Made by a program: the position numbers and the translations under genes | In this document: one piece after another, positions 9,802 through 18,468 of the stretch | Layout of the letters: every line of letters starts with the position of its first letter | Numbering within the stretch: position 1 is the stretch's first letter | The notes under the pieces: model-generated | Told to the model about the DNA's origin: nothing | Seen by the model: the letters and a program-made list of their open reading frames with translations, nothing else | Databases searched by the model: none | NCBI GenBank assembly: GCA_019751915.1 | Contig: JAIEMS010000033.1 | Span: forward strand, 1 to 38,778 | Reading direction: 5' to 3' | DNA: 38,778 nucleotides | Origin: Burkholderiaceae bacterium | GTDB lineage: Bacteria; Pseudomonadota; Gammaproteobacteria; Burkholderiales; Burkholderiaceae_C

Positions 9802-10776
9802 TCAGACCAGCGCCAGCGCCTGTAGGCAACGCTGGCGCTGGGCGCTGCCGTGGCCCAGTGCCACTTCAACCCCCGGTAGCCGCAGGCCGTAGTCCACGCC
9901 CAAACGCTCGGCTTGCAGCACCCAAGCGGTCAGGCGTGACAACCGCGCTTCGGGCGCAGTCAGGCCGGTGCGCTCGGGGGTGAGCCACAGTTCGTAGCGC
10001 TGCATGGCTTGGGTGTCGCGGCTGACCAAGGCTTCGCTGCCACTGGCGAGGGCTTGTGCGGCCTTCTTCCACACCACCAACTGCAACGGATCGCCCCGGC
10101 GGTAGGCGCGCACGCCGTCAAAATCGCCGATGCCTTGGTTGGGGGCCGCACCTGCCCCACCGGGGCGGGGTTCGCCCAGTGGCAACGGCGGCGCGCCCAG
10201 TTCGGGGGCGGGGTACACCAGCAACTGCGCCGCAGGTCGCCAAAGCGTCCAGACCCGAAAGGTTCCCAGCGGAAAGCGCGTCTCTGCCGTTAGCACCGGC
10301 ACCCGGTGCAGCCCTCGGCGTGGGGGGGCAAAGGCCACCTGCACCCGCGTGCTGCCTTGGGCGGGGACATCCGTCCAAGTCCATTGACCACTGCCATGCA
10401 CCGCCAGCGCAATGCCAAAGCGTGCCGTGCGCCGCTGGCTGGTCAGTTGCAGATCCAACACGGCGCTGTGGCCTAAAAAAGCGGCTTCGGGAGGATGCAA
10501 ATGCAGCGTTAAACCGCGCAAAGTTGCGTGGCAAATGTGCATGCCAACGGTGGCGCTTCCCGCCAGCAAGAAGGTGAGCAAATAACCCAGATTGAGCTGA
10601 AAATTGATCGAAGCCACCAACAGCACCAGCAACGTGACGGCCAGCATCCAGCCCGCGCCGGTGGGCAAGATATAAACATTGCGTTGGGTCAGTACCGTGG
10701 TGTCGCAAACGGGCAGGCGCGCTTGCCACCAGTGGTCAAGGCGGCGGCGCAGGGCTGCCGGGAGGCCGACTTTCAT
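9802..10776 (-). CDS. DUF58 domain protein
   Basis: The 324-residue protein has two adjacent membrane helices near the N-terminus (about residues 35-80: GWMLAVTLLVLLVASINF and LGYLLTFLLAGSATVGM), followed by a beta-rich region and the DUF58 signature, here DFDGVRAYRRGDPLQLVVWKKAAQ, which corresponds to the family's reYrpGDd.r.idWk.sAr motif. DUF58 proteins resemble von Willebrand factor A domains and are normally encoded beside MoxR ATPases, which are thought to act as chaperones on them. ATG 10776 is chosen because the open frame upstream overlaps moxR. The start lies 10 bases after the moxR stop, so the two are co-transcribed. Precise function is not established. Confidence 0.9.
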   Translation of the reverse strand: MKVGLPAALRRRLDHWWQARLPVCDTTVLTQRNVYILPTGAGWMLAVTLLVLLVASINFQLNLGYLLTFLLAGSATVGMHICHATLRGLTLHLHPPEAAFLGHSAVLDLQLTSQRRTARFGIALAVHGSGQWTWTDVPAQGSTRVQVAFAPPRRGLHRVPVLTAETRFPLGTFRVWTLWRPAAQLLVYPAPELGAPPLPLGEPRPGGAGAAPNQGIGDFDGVRAYRRGDPLQLVVWKKAAQALASGSEALVSRDTQAMQRYELWLTPERTGLTAPEARLSRLTAWVLQAERLGVDYGLRLPGVEVALGHGSAQRQRCLQALALV

Positions 10777-10786
10777 GGCTATAGCT

Positions 10787-11707
10787 TCATGGCAGTGGCA
10801 CCGCTTCGACCATTGCCAGCACCTGCTCGACGGGGCCTCTGCCAGCATTACCCACCGGCACCAAGCGGTGGGCAATGGTTTGCGCGACGATGGCCTGCAC
10901 ATCGTCGGGGGCCACATAGTCGCGGCCACAAATCAAAGCCTGCGCCTTGGCCGCACGCACCAGCGCAATGCCAGCGCGTGGCGACAAGCCCTGCACAAAC
11001 CAGCGCCCCGAGCGCGTGGCGGCAATCAGGTCTTGCACATAGTCCAGCAGCGGGTCGGCGGCATGCACCGCCAGCACCTGTTGTTGCAGCGCTGCCAGTT
11101 CAGCCCCCGAGAGCAGCGGCAACATGGATGTGACCATCTCGCGCCGGTCGTCACCGGCCAGCAGCAAACGCTCGGCGGCGCGGTCGGGGTAGCCCAGAGA
11201 AATGCGCATCAAAAAGCGATCCAATTGCGACTCTGGCAAAGCGTAAGTGCCCAACTGGTCGTGCGGATTTTGCGTGGCGATGACAAAAAAGGGCTGCGGC
11301 AGTGCGCGGGTTTCGCCCTCGACCGAAACTTGCTTTTCCTCCATGGCTTCGAGTAGCGCACTTTGCGTTTTGGGGCTGGCGCGGTTGATCTCGTCGGCCA
11401 ACAGCACTTGGGTGAACACCGGGCCGGGGTGAAAAACAAACCCCTCTTGGCCCCGTTCATAAACGGAAACACCGATCAAATCGCTGGGCATTAAATCGGC
11501 GGTGAACTGCACCCGGGCAAACTGCAAACCGAAGGTATGCGCCAGCGCGTGGGCCAAGGTGGTTTTGCCAACACCGGGCACATCCTCGATCAATAAGTGC
11601 CCACCGGCCAACAGGCAGGCCACGCAGTCTTGGACACGAGCGTTTTTACCGACAATCACCGTGTTAAGCTGATTCAAAAGCGATTTGATTTTGTGCTGTG
11701 CGTGCAT
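10787..11707 (-). CDS. MoxR-family AAA+ ATPase
   Basis: The 306-residue cytoplasmic ATPase has Walker A PGVGKTT (residues 44-50), the MoxR motif VQFTADLMPSDLIGVSVYE, Walker B LLADEINRASPKTQSALLEAMEE, sensor 1 ATQNP (followed by PESQLDRF), and a C-terminal lid domain. MoxR ATPases are believed to remodel or assemble partner proteins, often VWA/DUF58 proteins encoded next door, as here. It is the first gene of the three-gene minus-strand cluster. Only 43 bases separate its start codon from the divergent deacetylase-family gene, so the two promoters must overlap or lie inside the genes. Confidence 0.95.
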   Translation of the reverse strand: MHAQHKIKSLLNQLNTVIVGKNARVQDCVACLLAGGHLLIEDVPGVGKTTLAHALAHTFGLQFARVQFTADLMPSDLIGVSVYERGQEGFVFHPGPVFTQVLLADEINRASPKTQSALLEAMEEKQVSVEGETRALPQPFFVIATQNPHDQLGTYALPESQLDRFLMRISLGYPDRAAERLLLAGDDRREMVTSMLPLLSGAELAALQQQVLAVHAADPLLDYVQDLIAATRSGRWFVQGLSPRAGIALVRAAKAQALICGRDYVAPDDVQAIVAQTIAHRLVPVGNAGRGPVEQVLAMVEAVPLP

Positions 11708-11750
11708 AGCGTGACGTTATCCGAAAAAAATTATTGATGGAGGCACAACT

Positions 11751-12704
11751 GTGAGTAAGACGGGATATTTCACACACCGCGATTGCTGGAAACACGAAAT
11801 GGGGCCGGGGCATCCTGAGTGCCCTGAACGGCTCGATGCTATTGAAGATCGCCTTTTGATTACGGGTGTTCGTGATGCGCTGGAGGATTACGAGGCCCCC
11901 GAGGCCGCGTTGGCAGATATTGAATTGGCCCATGGCCGGTTGCATATTGCCTCGATTCGGGGTTTGACCGATTGGTTGGTCGAAGAAGTCGAGGCCGGTG
12001 GCCCTACGCACACCCAAGTCGACCCAGATACTTCGATCAACGTCCATACATGGAAAGCGGCCCTGCGCTCGGCGGGCGCGGCGCTGGCGGCCACCGACGC
12101 GGTGATGGCGGGCGAAATCGAAAATGCCTTTTGTGCCGTGCGTCCGCCGGGCCACCATGCCATGCGCGACAAGGCGATGGGCTTTTGCTTTTTTAACAAC
12201 GTCGCCATTGCCGCCAAATATGCCTTGCAGCGCTACAACCTGCAACGCGTGGCGGTGATTGACTTTGACGTTCACCACGGCAACGGCACCGAAGACATTC
12301 TGGCCGGTGACGAGCGCGCACTGATGGTTAGCTTCTTCCAGCACCCATTTTTCCCGTACACCGGCGACAAAGACCCCGCGCCGAACATGCTCAATGTGCC
12401 CATAGCCGCCTACACGCGTGGCATGGACATCCGGGAAATGATCGAGATGACGTGGATTCCGCGCCTAGAAGCCTTCAAGCCCGAGATGCTGTTTATCAGC
12501 GCCGGTTTTGATGCCCACCGCGAAGACGACATGGGCCAGCTCGGGCTGGTTGAGCAGGACTACACTTGGATTACCATGCGCCTGAAAGATGTGGCGCGGC
12601 GTTTTTGCAATGGTCGCATTGTTTCGTGCTTAGAGGGCGGCTATATGCCCAGCGCACTGGCACGCAGCGTGGAAGCCCATTTGCGCGTTTTGGCTGATTT
12701 GTAA
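11751..12704 (+). CDS. histone deacetylase-family amidohydrolase
   Basis: The 317-residue zinc-dependent deacetylase belongs to the arginase/deacetylase fold. Visible features are GHPECPERL near the N-terminus, the active-site RPPGHHA with H135 and H136, GFCFFNNVA, the zinc-binding VIDFDVHHGNGT (D173, H175), a further zinc aspartate in ISAGFDAH, and a late SCLEGGY motif. Bacterial members act on acetylated polyamines, acetoin-related or protein substrates; the actual substrate here is unknown. The start is GTG 11751, supported by GGAGG about eight bases upstream, with no in-frame ATG nearby. A strong terminator follows at 12715-12760, so it is probably a single-gene transcript. Confidence 0.93.
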   Translation: MSKTGYFTHRDCWKHEMGPGHPECPERLDAIEDRLLITGVRDALEDYEAPEAALADIELAHGRLHIASIRGLTDWLVEEVEAGGPTHTQVDPDTSINVHTWKAALRSAGAALAATDAVMAGEIENAFCAVRPPGHHAMRDKAMGFCFFNNVAIAAKYALQRYNLQRVAVIDFDVHHGNGTEDILAGDERALMVSFFQHPFFPYTGDKDPAPNMLNVPIAAYTRGMDIREMIEMTWIPRLEAFKPEMLFISAGFDAHREDDMGQLGLVEQDYTWITMRLKDVARRFCNGRIVSCLEGGYMPSALARSVEAHLRVLADL

Positions 12705-12714
12705 GCAGAGCCTT

Positions 12715-12760
12715 GGGTGCCAGCGCCTGCGGATATGCCGCAGGGCTGGCACCCTTTTTT
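12715..12760 (+). terminator. strong rho-independent terminator after the deacetylase gene
   Basis: GGGTGCCAGC (12715-12724) pairs with GCTGGCACCC (12745-12754), and after a one-base bulge CCTGCGG pairs with CCGCAGG, closing a 5-base loop, for about 17 base pairs in total. Six T residues follow at 12755-12760. It begins 10 bases after the deacetylase stop codon. Confidence 0.92.
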
Positions 12761-12782
12761 ATGGGCAAAACCCCCTTCAAAA

Positions 12783-13580
12783 ATGAACCCAAACTTCCTT
12801 GATGCCACAGGCCTGCTCGGTGTGCAGCGCGATGCGCGTGGCGTAGTCACGCTGACCCTCAACGATGCTGCGCGCTTTAACGCGCTCGGCACCGAAATGC
12901 TGCAGACATTGCAGCAGGCCCTCGACGCTGTGGCACGCGATGAATCGGTGCGTGTGGTGGTGCTGGCGGCCAACGGCAAAGCCTTTTGTGCCGGGCATAA
13001 CCTCAAAGACATGGCGGCCCATCCCGACTTGGCTTGGTACCAGCGGCTTTTTGCCCAGTGCAGCCGGGTAATGTTGGCTATCCACAAATTGCCTGTACCT
13101 GTGATTGCGCGGGTGCAGGGCATGGCAACGGCAGCAGGCTGCCAGTTGGTGGCACAGTGCGATTTGGCGGTGGCCGCCGACCACGCCACCTTTGCCACCA
13201 GCGGCATTCACTACGGCCTGTTTTGTGCTACGCCCAGCGTGCCGTTGGTACGCAATGTGCCGACCAAGCAGGCTATGGAGATGCTGCTGACGGGCGACTT
13301 TATCGATGCTGCCACGGCCTTGCAACAAGGCCTGCTCAATCGGGTCGTGCCGGTGGATGCGCTAGATGCCGAGGTTGAAAAATTGGTGCAATCGATCTTG
13401 CACAAGCCGCGCGTGGCCGTGGCAATGGGCAAGGCACTGGTGTACCAACAGCGCGAGTTGGGCATGGAGGCCGCTTACCAATTGGCCGGCCAAACCATGG
13501 CCGTGAACATGATGGACGAGGCCGCCCAAGAAGGCGCGCGCGCGTTTGCTGAAAAACGCAGACCAGCTTGGAAGGTCTAA
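12783..13580 (+). CDS. enoyl-CoA hydratase/isomerase-family protein, ECHDC3-like
   Basis: The 265-residue crotonase-fold protein has both oxyanion-hole segments (AFCAGHNLKDM, residues 67-77, and GMATAAGCQLVA, residues 113-124). The segment after the second hole reads HYGLFCATPSVPLVRNVP, which resembles ECHDC3-type proteins rather than classical hydratases, and I see no glutamate at either of the two usual catalytic positions. Hydratase activity is therefore doubtful, and an acyl-CoA-binding or other role is possible. ATG 12783 is chosen because upstream codons lie inside the terminator hairpin. No good Shine-Dalgarno is visible. The MscS gene start overlaps its stop (TAATG, 13578-13582). Confidence 0.88.
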   Translation: MNPNFLDATGLLGVQRDARGVVTLTLNDAARFNALGTEMLQTLQQALDAVARDESVRVVVLAANGKAFCAGHNLKDMAAHPDLAWYQRLFAQCSRVMLAIHKLPVPVIARVQGMATAAGCQLVAQCDLAVAADHATFATSGIHYGLFCATPSVPLVRNVPTKQAMEMLLTGDFIDAATALQQGLLNRVVPVDALDAEVEKLVQSILHKPRVAVAMGKALVYQQRELGMEAAYQLAGQTMAVNMMDEAAQEGARAFAEKRRPAWKV

Positions 13581-14881
13581 TGGCAGCGCCGATGCTCCCC
13601 CCCGATCCACCGATGTTCGACGATGTTGGACGCTGGTTTCAGGCATTTCTGAATCCGACCGTTTTGATTGAACTGGGTTCGCTGGCCGTTTGCGTCGGGC
13701 TGTCATGGCTGCTGGTATCGGGTCTGCGACGTGCCTTTCATAAGGGCGAGCCGCGTTCGATTCTTTTTGGCACCAAGGTGATTGATGGCGCACTCTTTCC
13801 GCTCATGCTACTGGGCTTGGGCTACGTTGCCAAAGCATTGCTGCTGCGCTGGATTTCCGTGGCGGCATTCAAAATTGCCATTCCAGTATTGATTGCGTTG
13901 GTGGTGATTCGCGTGGGGGCCAAGGTGCTAGAGGCTGCCTTTCCGCAATCGGCTTGGGTACACCCGATTGAGCGCACCTTGTCGTGGCTGGCATGGGGCA
14001 CGATGGTGCTGTGGGTCACTGGGTTGCTGCCGATGGTCTTGCAAGACCTTGATGAAATCACTTGGAAGCTCGGTAGCGCCACTTTGTCGGTGCGCACGCT
14101 GCTCGAAGGCGTAGTTACGGCCAGCGTGGTGCTGATTTTTACGCTGTGGGTCTCGTCGGCCATTGAATCGCGACTGCTGCGCGCGGCCACGGGCAGCGAG
14201 TTGTCTGTCCGTAAGGCTTTGAGTAATGCAGCGCGTGCTGTGCTGATGTTCTTGGGCCTTATTTTGGCGCTGTCGGCGGTGGGCATCGACCTGACGGCGT
14301 TGTCGGTGCTGGGCGGTGCGGTCGGGGTCGGTATTGGTTTTGGTTTGCAAAAACTGGCGGCCAACTATGTCAGCGGCTTTGTTATTCTGGCCGAACGCAG
14401 CGTGCGTATTGGCGACAACGTACGCATTGATGGCTTTGAAGGCCGGATCACTGACATCACTGGGCGTTACACCGTTATTCGTTCTGGGATTGGCCGCGAA
14501 TCGATCGTTCCCAACGAAATGCTAATTACCCAACGGGTCGAGAACTTTTCTCTGGCAGACCCGCGCGTTTGGCATTCGACGGTGGTCAGTGTCGCCTACG
14601 ACAGCGATGTCGATTTGGTCATGCGCTTGCTGGCACAGGCCGCCTTGGTCAGCCCACGTGTGCTGCGTGACCCAGCGCCGGGGGTTTCGTTGTCGGCTTT
14701 TGGCGCGGACGGCTTGGAGTTCACCGTTGGTTTTTGGATTACCGACCCTGAAAATGGTCTGTTGGGTTTACGCTCTGAAATCAATCTGGCAATTTTGCGT
14801 TCGCTGCAACAGCACGGTATTGAGATTCCGTACCCACAACGGATTGTGCAGTGGCGCGGTGGCCCGCCGCCAGCATCATAG
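13580..14881 (+). CDS. MscS-family mechanosensitive ion channel
   Basis: The 433-residue protein has four to five membrane helices between residues 28 and 235, then the conserved pore-lining helix (about 238-270, VLGGAVGVGIGFGLQKLAANYVSGFVIL) with the Gly/Ala packing typical of MscS TM3. The cytoplasmic beta domain (VRIGDNVRIDGFEGRITDITGRYT, residues 275-298) and a PNEMLI segment follow. It releases solutes on osmotic downshock. Relative to E. coli MscS (286 residues) it carries extra N-terminal helices, as in many paralogues. ATG 13580 overlaps the stop of the crotonase gene and is preferred over an in-frame TTG at 13568. It converges on the diguanylate cyclase gene with a 76-base gap and no obvious terminator. 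Confidence 0.94.
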   Translation: MAAPMLPPDPPMFDDVGRWFQAFLNPTVLIELGSLAVCVGLSWLLVSGLRRAFHKGEPRSILFGTKVIDGALFPLMLLGLGYVAKALLLRWISVAAFKIAIPVLIALVVIRVGAKVLEAAFPQSAWVHPIERTLSWLAWGTMVLWVTGLLPMVLQDLDEITWKLGSATLSVRTLLEGVVTASVVLIFTLWVSSAIESRLLRAATGSELSVRKALSNAARAVLMFLGLILALSAVGIDLTALSVLGGAVGVGIGFGLQKLAANYVSGFVILAERSVRIGDNVRIDGFEGRITDITGRYTVIRSGIGRESIVPNEMLITQRVENFSLADPRVWHSTVVSVAYDSDVDLVMRLLAQAALVSPRVLRDPAPGVSLSAFGADGLEFTVGFWITDPENGLLGLRSEINLAILRSLQQHGIEIPYPQRIVQWRGGPPPAS

Positions 14882-14957
14882 GCGATGCAAATGCTGTGCT
14901 GATCGTTGACGAATCAAGCAGGGACGGCATTCGGCAGGTCTCAAGCGCCTTGCCTCT

Positions 14958-16442
14958 TCAAGCAGCCATCACAACCCGGTTGCGCCCATTTTGTTTGGCT
15001 TGGTACAGTGCTTTGTCGGCACGTTGCAACATGGCATCGAAGGTTTTTTCGTCGGTGCCCAATGCAACAACGCCGATGCTGACCGTGAATGCCACCACCG
15101 CACCATCGTCTACCCGCACCGTGTCGGTTTTTTCTACCGCCACCCGCAACCGTTCGGCAATGACTTTGGCACCACCCGCGTCAGTAACGGGAAGAATGAC
15201 GGCGAACTCCTCGCCACCCAAACGCCCGCCCACATCTTGGTGGCGGGCAAGTGCCATGAGCAAACGGGCTAGCTCTTGAATCACCCGATCGCCCGTGGGG
15301 TGCCCCCAGCCGTCGTTAATGCTCTTAAATTTATCGATGTCCACCATCAGCACCGATAGCGGGTGCCCATAACGCCTTGCACGGGCAAACTCGCGCTCGC
15401 CGATGTCCATCAATTGGCGGCGGTTGGCAATGCCGGTCAGGGCATCGGTGGTTGCCAATTGGCGCATGGCCTCGCGTTGGCGCAAGGCTTGTAGGTGGGC
15501 ACGCAGTGCCAGCACTGCCAATACCGACAACACCACAAAACCGATGGCAAACTGCCATGCACGGTAGGTCCATGATTGGAGAATGCTTTCCCGATCCAAA
15601 CCCACAATGGCGACAAAAGGAAATCTGTGCAGCTTGCTCAGGCCGTTGATACGCATCCGGCCATCGATGGGTGAAGGCATCGTAAAAAATACCGAACCGA
15701 CAATTTCATTGAAATGGGGTTGCCCATCAGGTGTCGATGTTCGTTGACCCATCGCCACGGGCAATTCTGGATTGCGTGCCAGCAGCGTACCGTCGGTATC
15801 GACAATGGCCATCACATCGTTGCGTTCGATGTCTAGCTCAGAAATCCACCTTTGGGCAAATGCCACATCGATGACCGCCATAACACCACCGAGCAAACGT
15901 CCGTCAGCCGAACCAAGGGTGCGCGACATCAGTACCACCGCTTCGCCCCCAGCAGACTGATCGGCTGGCATATATTGAATATGGACACCTTGGCCCGGAT
16001 GCACCTTGGCATCTTTGCAAAAGCGCTGCTTGCTTTGAATGCCCGTGAGGGTGCCACTGGCGGTAGCGGTAAAAATGCAATCAGGGGACAACACCACCAG
16101 CGTTTTAACCCCGCTCAGGGTGTTGACCTTTTCTTTCAGCAGCGCAGTCAAGCGCTTTGTTGATTCAACATTGGGCTGCGGAAACACCAAATCTTGTCTG
16201 GTGTCGATCCGGCCCAAAACGTCGCGCAGAACATAATCAGCAGCCAAAAAGGTATCGCCAAACGAACGGCTGAGTAACTGGCTTTTGTGGACGGCAAGTC
16301 TGGCGGCATCGGCGGTGAGGCGGTCTCGCTCCTGAACAAAATCAAAAGCCAACCACGCACCAATCACCACCATCAAAACCAACAAGGCGGCGTAGCTGCG
16401 ACCCAGTTTCAGAGCAAATCGTGGTTTGGTGGTGGTGGTCAA
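14958..16442 (-). CDS. membrane diguanylate cyclase with periplasmic sensor domain
   Basis: The 494-residue protein makes cyclic di-GMP from two GTP. TM1 is at about residues 15-35, a large periplasmic region (36-290) has Cache-like features (FLAADYVLRDVLGRID, a GVKTLVVLSPDC strand, GGVMAVIDVAF), TM2 is at about 293-313, and a GGDEF domain occupies 330-494. The active site is GGEEF at 409-413 with FKSINDGWGHPTGD upstream, and the product-inhibition I-site RHQD (400-403) sits exactly five residues before it, so the enzyme looks active and feedback-controlled. The start is taken as TTG 16442: it follows the upstream gene's stop by two bases, has AAGGA eight bases upstream, and no ATG is placed suitably. 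It is the last gene of the TRAP transporter cluster. Confidence 0.93.
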   Translation of the reverse strand: MTTTTKPRFALKLGRSYAALLVLMVVIGAWLAFDFVQERDRLTADAARLAVHKSQLLSRSFGDTFLAADYVLRDVLGRIDTRQDLVFPQPNVESTKRLTALLKEKVNTLSGVKTLVVLSPDCIFTATASGTLTGIQSKQRFCKDAKVHPGQGVHIQYMPADQSAGGEAVVLMSRTLGSADGRLLGGVMAVIDVAFAQRWISELDIERNDVMAIVDTDGTLLARNPELPVAMGQRTSTPDGQPHFNEIVGSVFFTMPSPIDGRMRINGLSKLHRFPFVAIVGLDRESILQSWTYRAWQFAIGFVVLSVLAVLALRAHLQALRQREAMRQLATTDALTGIANRRQLMDIGEREFARARRYGHPLSVLMVDIDKFKSINDGWGHPTGDRVIQELARLLMALARHQDVGGRLGGEEFAVILPVTDAGGAKVIAERLRVAVEKTDTVRVDDGAVVAFTVSIGVVALGTDEKTFDAMLQRADKALYQAKQNGRNRVVMAA

Positions 16443-16444
16443 TT

Positions 16445-16918
16445 TCAGTGTCCTTGTTGCACGACCTTCTGGGCAAAAGCGTACAGCACAGCCACATCGG
16501 CACAGTAAAACCAAGCAATGGCCCCATTGCGTTTGCGCACCAACAAGCGCGGTGCCACGAGCCACTCAAGCCGTCGCCAATGGACGAGTTTGAAAGTGGC
16601 GACTTCGTGGGCCTGGACACGCTTGTCCCACAGCCATGTCTGAAGCAGGGCGGTGCCCTCTAGCCGGGTGTGGCTGTAAACCATCCACCATGCTACCCAG
16701 CCCATCAACCCTGCTGCCAGAGAAAACACCGACAGACTGGGAAAACTCCACTCGACAGCGCGCAACGCAGGCAGCGACCACACACCCGCACCCAGCAAGC
16801 CGACCACGACGGCGACCGCCAACACGCGCAGCAACGGTGGATAGGCCGGGCCTTCCAGCACTGCGCTGTGGTGGTCGGATGGCGCAGGTACGTCGGCGCT
16901 GGTGGTGCTAGCACTCAT
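16445..16918 (-). CDS. two-TM membrane protein of unknown function in the TRAP cluster
   Basis: The 157-residue protein is not one I recognise. It has a polar N-terminus, two hydrophobic segments (about residues 29-50 and 60-80), and a basic, tryptophan-rich cytoplasmic part (WLWDKRVQAHEVATFKLVHWRRLEWLVAPRLLVRKRNGAIAWFYCADVAV in part) followed by a short hydrophobic tail. The layout recalls small PH-like membrane proteins, but this is only a structural impression. Its ATG overlaps the dctM stop by 4 bases, and the diguanylate cyclase start follows its stop by two bases, so it is translationally tied to both and may connect transport with signalling. Confidence 0.82.
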   Translation of the reverse strand: MSASTTSADVPAPSDHHSAVLEGPAYPPLLRVLAVAVVVGLLGAGVWSLPALRAVEWSFPSLSVFSLAAGLMGWVAWWMVYSHTRLEGTALLQTWLWDKRVQAHEVATFKLVHWRRLEWLVAPRLLVRKRNGAIAWFYCADVAVLYAFAQKVVQQGH

Positions 16919-18450
16919 CGTGCAGGGCTGGCGGACGGTGCTGGCGCAGGCATGGGCAACTCTGCTGGAGCACCCGCATCGCTCTTTTTGTCACCAAAAG
17001 GGTCTTCCATATTGATGTTGTTGCCCGGTTGCTGGTCGGTGGGCATTTCCAGCTGCACCTTGTCGGTATCAACGACGACCTCTTTGTCCAAAAACACCGT
17101 CACCGTCTGCGGAAAGGCAATCACGATAGCGACGAGCAGTATCTGCATCCCGACCCAAGGAATAGCCCCCATGTAAATGTCGCTGGATTTGACGGGCCGG
17201 TCGATGCGTTTTTCTTTAAACAAGGTGTTTGCAATACCGCGCAGGTAAAACAGCGCGAACCCGAAAGGCGGGTGCATAAAGCTGGTTTGCATGTTCACGC
17301 ACAGCAGCACGCCAAACCACACCAAATCGATGCCGAGTTTGTGTGCCACCGGCCCCAGCAGCGGCAAGATGATGAAGGCGATCTCGAAAAAATCGAGAAA
17401 GAAGGCCAAAAAGAAGATAAACAGGTTGACCACCACCAAAAAGCCAATTTGTCCACCGGGCAGGTCACTGAGCAGATGCTCAATCCAGACCGCCCCATCC
17501 ACGCCCTGAAACACCAACGAGAACACCCGCGAACCGATCAAAATAAACACCACCATGGCCGTCAAGCGCATGGTGCCATCCATCGAATCGCGCACCAGCG
17601 CCCAATTCAAGCGTTTGTGAATCGCCGCCAAAATCAGCGCACCGACGGCACCCATGGCTCCAGCCTCCGTCGGCGTGGCAATAGCGTGGTCCATGAACGG
17701 CAACCCGCCCATAGAACCCAGCACGGCAAAAATCAAGATGGCCGATGGAATGATCCCGCGCAAGCATTTGCCCCACAGTGCCCAGCCGTGCAGGGTGCGG
17801 GCAGTGCGCGGCAAACCGGGCACATAGTCAGGCCGCAGACGGCCCAAAATGAAGGTGTAGAGGGCAAAAATCAGCACCTGCAAGATGGATGGCCCCCAAG
17901 CACCCTTGTACATATCGCCCACCGAGCGGCCCAATTGGTCGGCCATCACAATCAACACCAGCGAAGGCGGCACCAATTGGGTGATGGTGCCCGAGGCGGC
18001 CAGCACACCGGTGGCGTAGCGCATATTGTAGCCGTAACGCATCATCACTGGCAGCGAAATCATCGCCATCGCAATGACCTGACCGGCCACCGTGCCGGTA
18101 ATGGCCCCCAAAATAAAGCCCACGATGATGACCGAGTAACCCAGCCCACCGCGCACCGGGCCAAAGAGTTGGCCCATCGAGTCGAGCATGTCTTCGGCCA
18201 GACCGCACTTTTCTAGCACCGCCCCCATCAGCGTAAAGAACGGAATCGCCAGCAGCAGGTCGTTGGACAAAATGCCGAACATATTGATCGGCAAGTTGGC
18301 CATGAAATTGGCCGGAAACCATCCCATCTCGATGGCATAAAAGCCACTGAACAGCCCCAGCGCGGCCAGCGAGAACGCGACCGGAAAGCCGATCAGCATG
18401 ATGACGATCAACCCGGCGAACATGACCGGGGCAAAATTTTCCATTGACAT
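16915..18450 (-). CDS. dctM: TRAP transporter large permease subunit (DctM-type)
   Basis: The 511-residue inner-membrane protein has about twelve helices and the DctM hallmarks: IGFPVAFSLAALGLFSGFY near the N-terminus, LLAIPFFTLMGAVLEKCGLAEDMLD, GAITGTVAGQVIAMAMISLPVMMRYGYN, a GAMGAVGALILA segment and a late FFEIAFIILPLLGPV. It is longer than common DctM proteins (about 425-440 residues). The last 65 or so residues form a soluble Pro/Ala-rich tail with NMEDPFGDKK. It imports an organic acid or similar solute driven by a sodium gradient together with DctQ and a periplasmic binding protein, which is not encoded nearby. ATG 18450 has AGGA upstream, and a second in-frame ATG lies at 18444. Confidence 0.93.
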   Translation of the reverse strand: MSMENFAPVMFAGLIVIMLIGFPVAFSLAALGLFSGFYAIEMGWFPANFMANLPINMFGILSNDLLLAIPFFTLMGAVLEKCGLAEDMLDSMGQLFGPVRGGLGYSVIIVGFILGAITGTVAGQVIAMAMISLPVMMRYGYNMRYATGVLAASGTITQLVPPSLVLIVMADQLGRSVGDMYKGAWGPSILQVLIFALYTFILGRLRPDYVPGLPRTARTLHGWALWGKCLRGIIPSAILIFAVLGSMGGLPFMDHAIATPTEAGAMGAVGALILAAIHKRLNWALVRDSMDGTMRLTAMVVFILIGSRVFSLVFQGVDGAVWIEHLLSDLPGGQIGFLVVVNLFIFFLAFFLDFFEIAFIILPLLGPVAHKLGIDLVWFGVLLCVNMQTSFMHPPFGFALFYLRGIANTLFKEKRIDRPVKSSDIYMGAIPWVGMQILLVAIVIAFPQTVTVFLDKEVVVDTDKVQLEMPTDQQPGNNINMEDPFGDKKSDAGAPAELPMPAPAPSASPAR

Positions 18451-18468
18451 GGTGGGGGGTGTCCTGAG

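Noticed and set aside
17029-18216. 395-codon plus-strand frame opposite dctM
   Set aside because: The minus-strand DctM protein is unmistakable; this His/Gln-rich product is a shadow of it.
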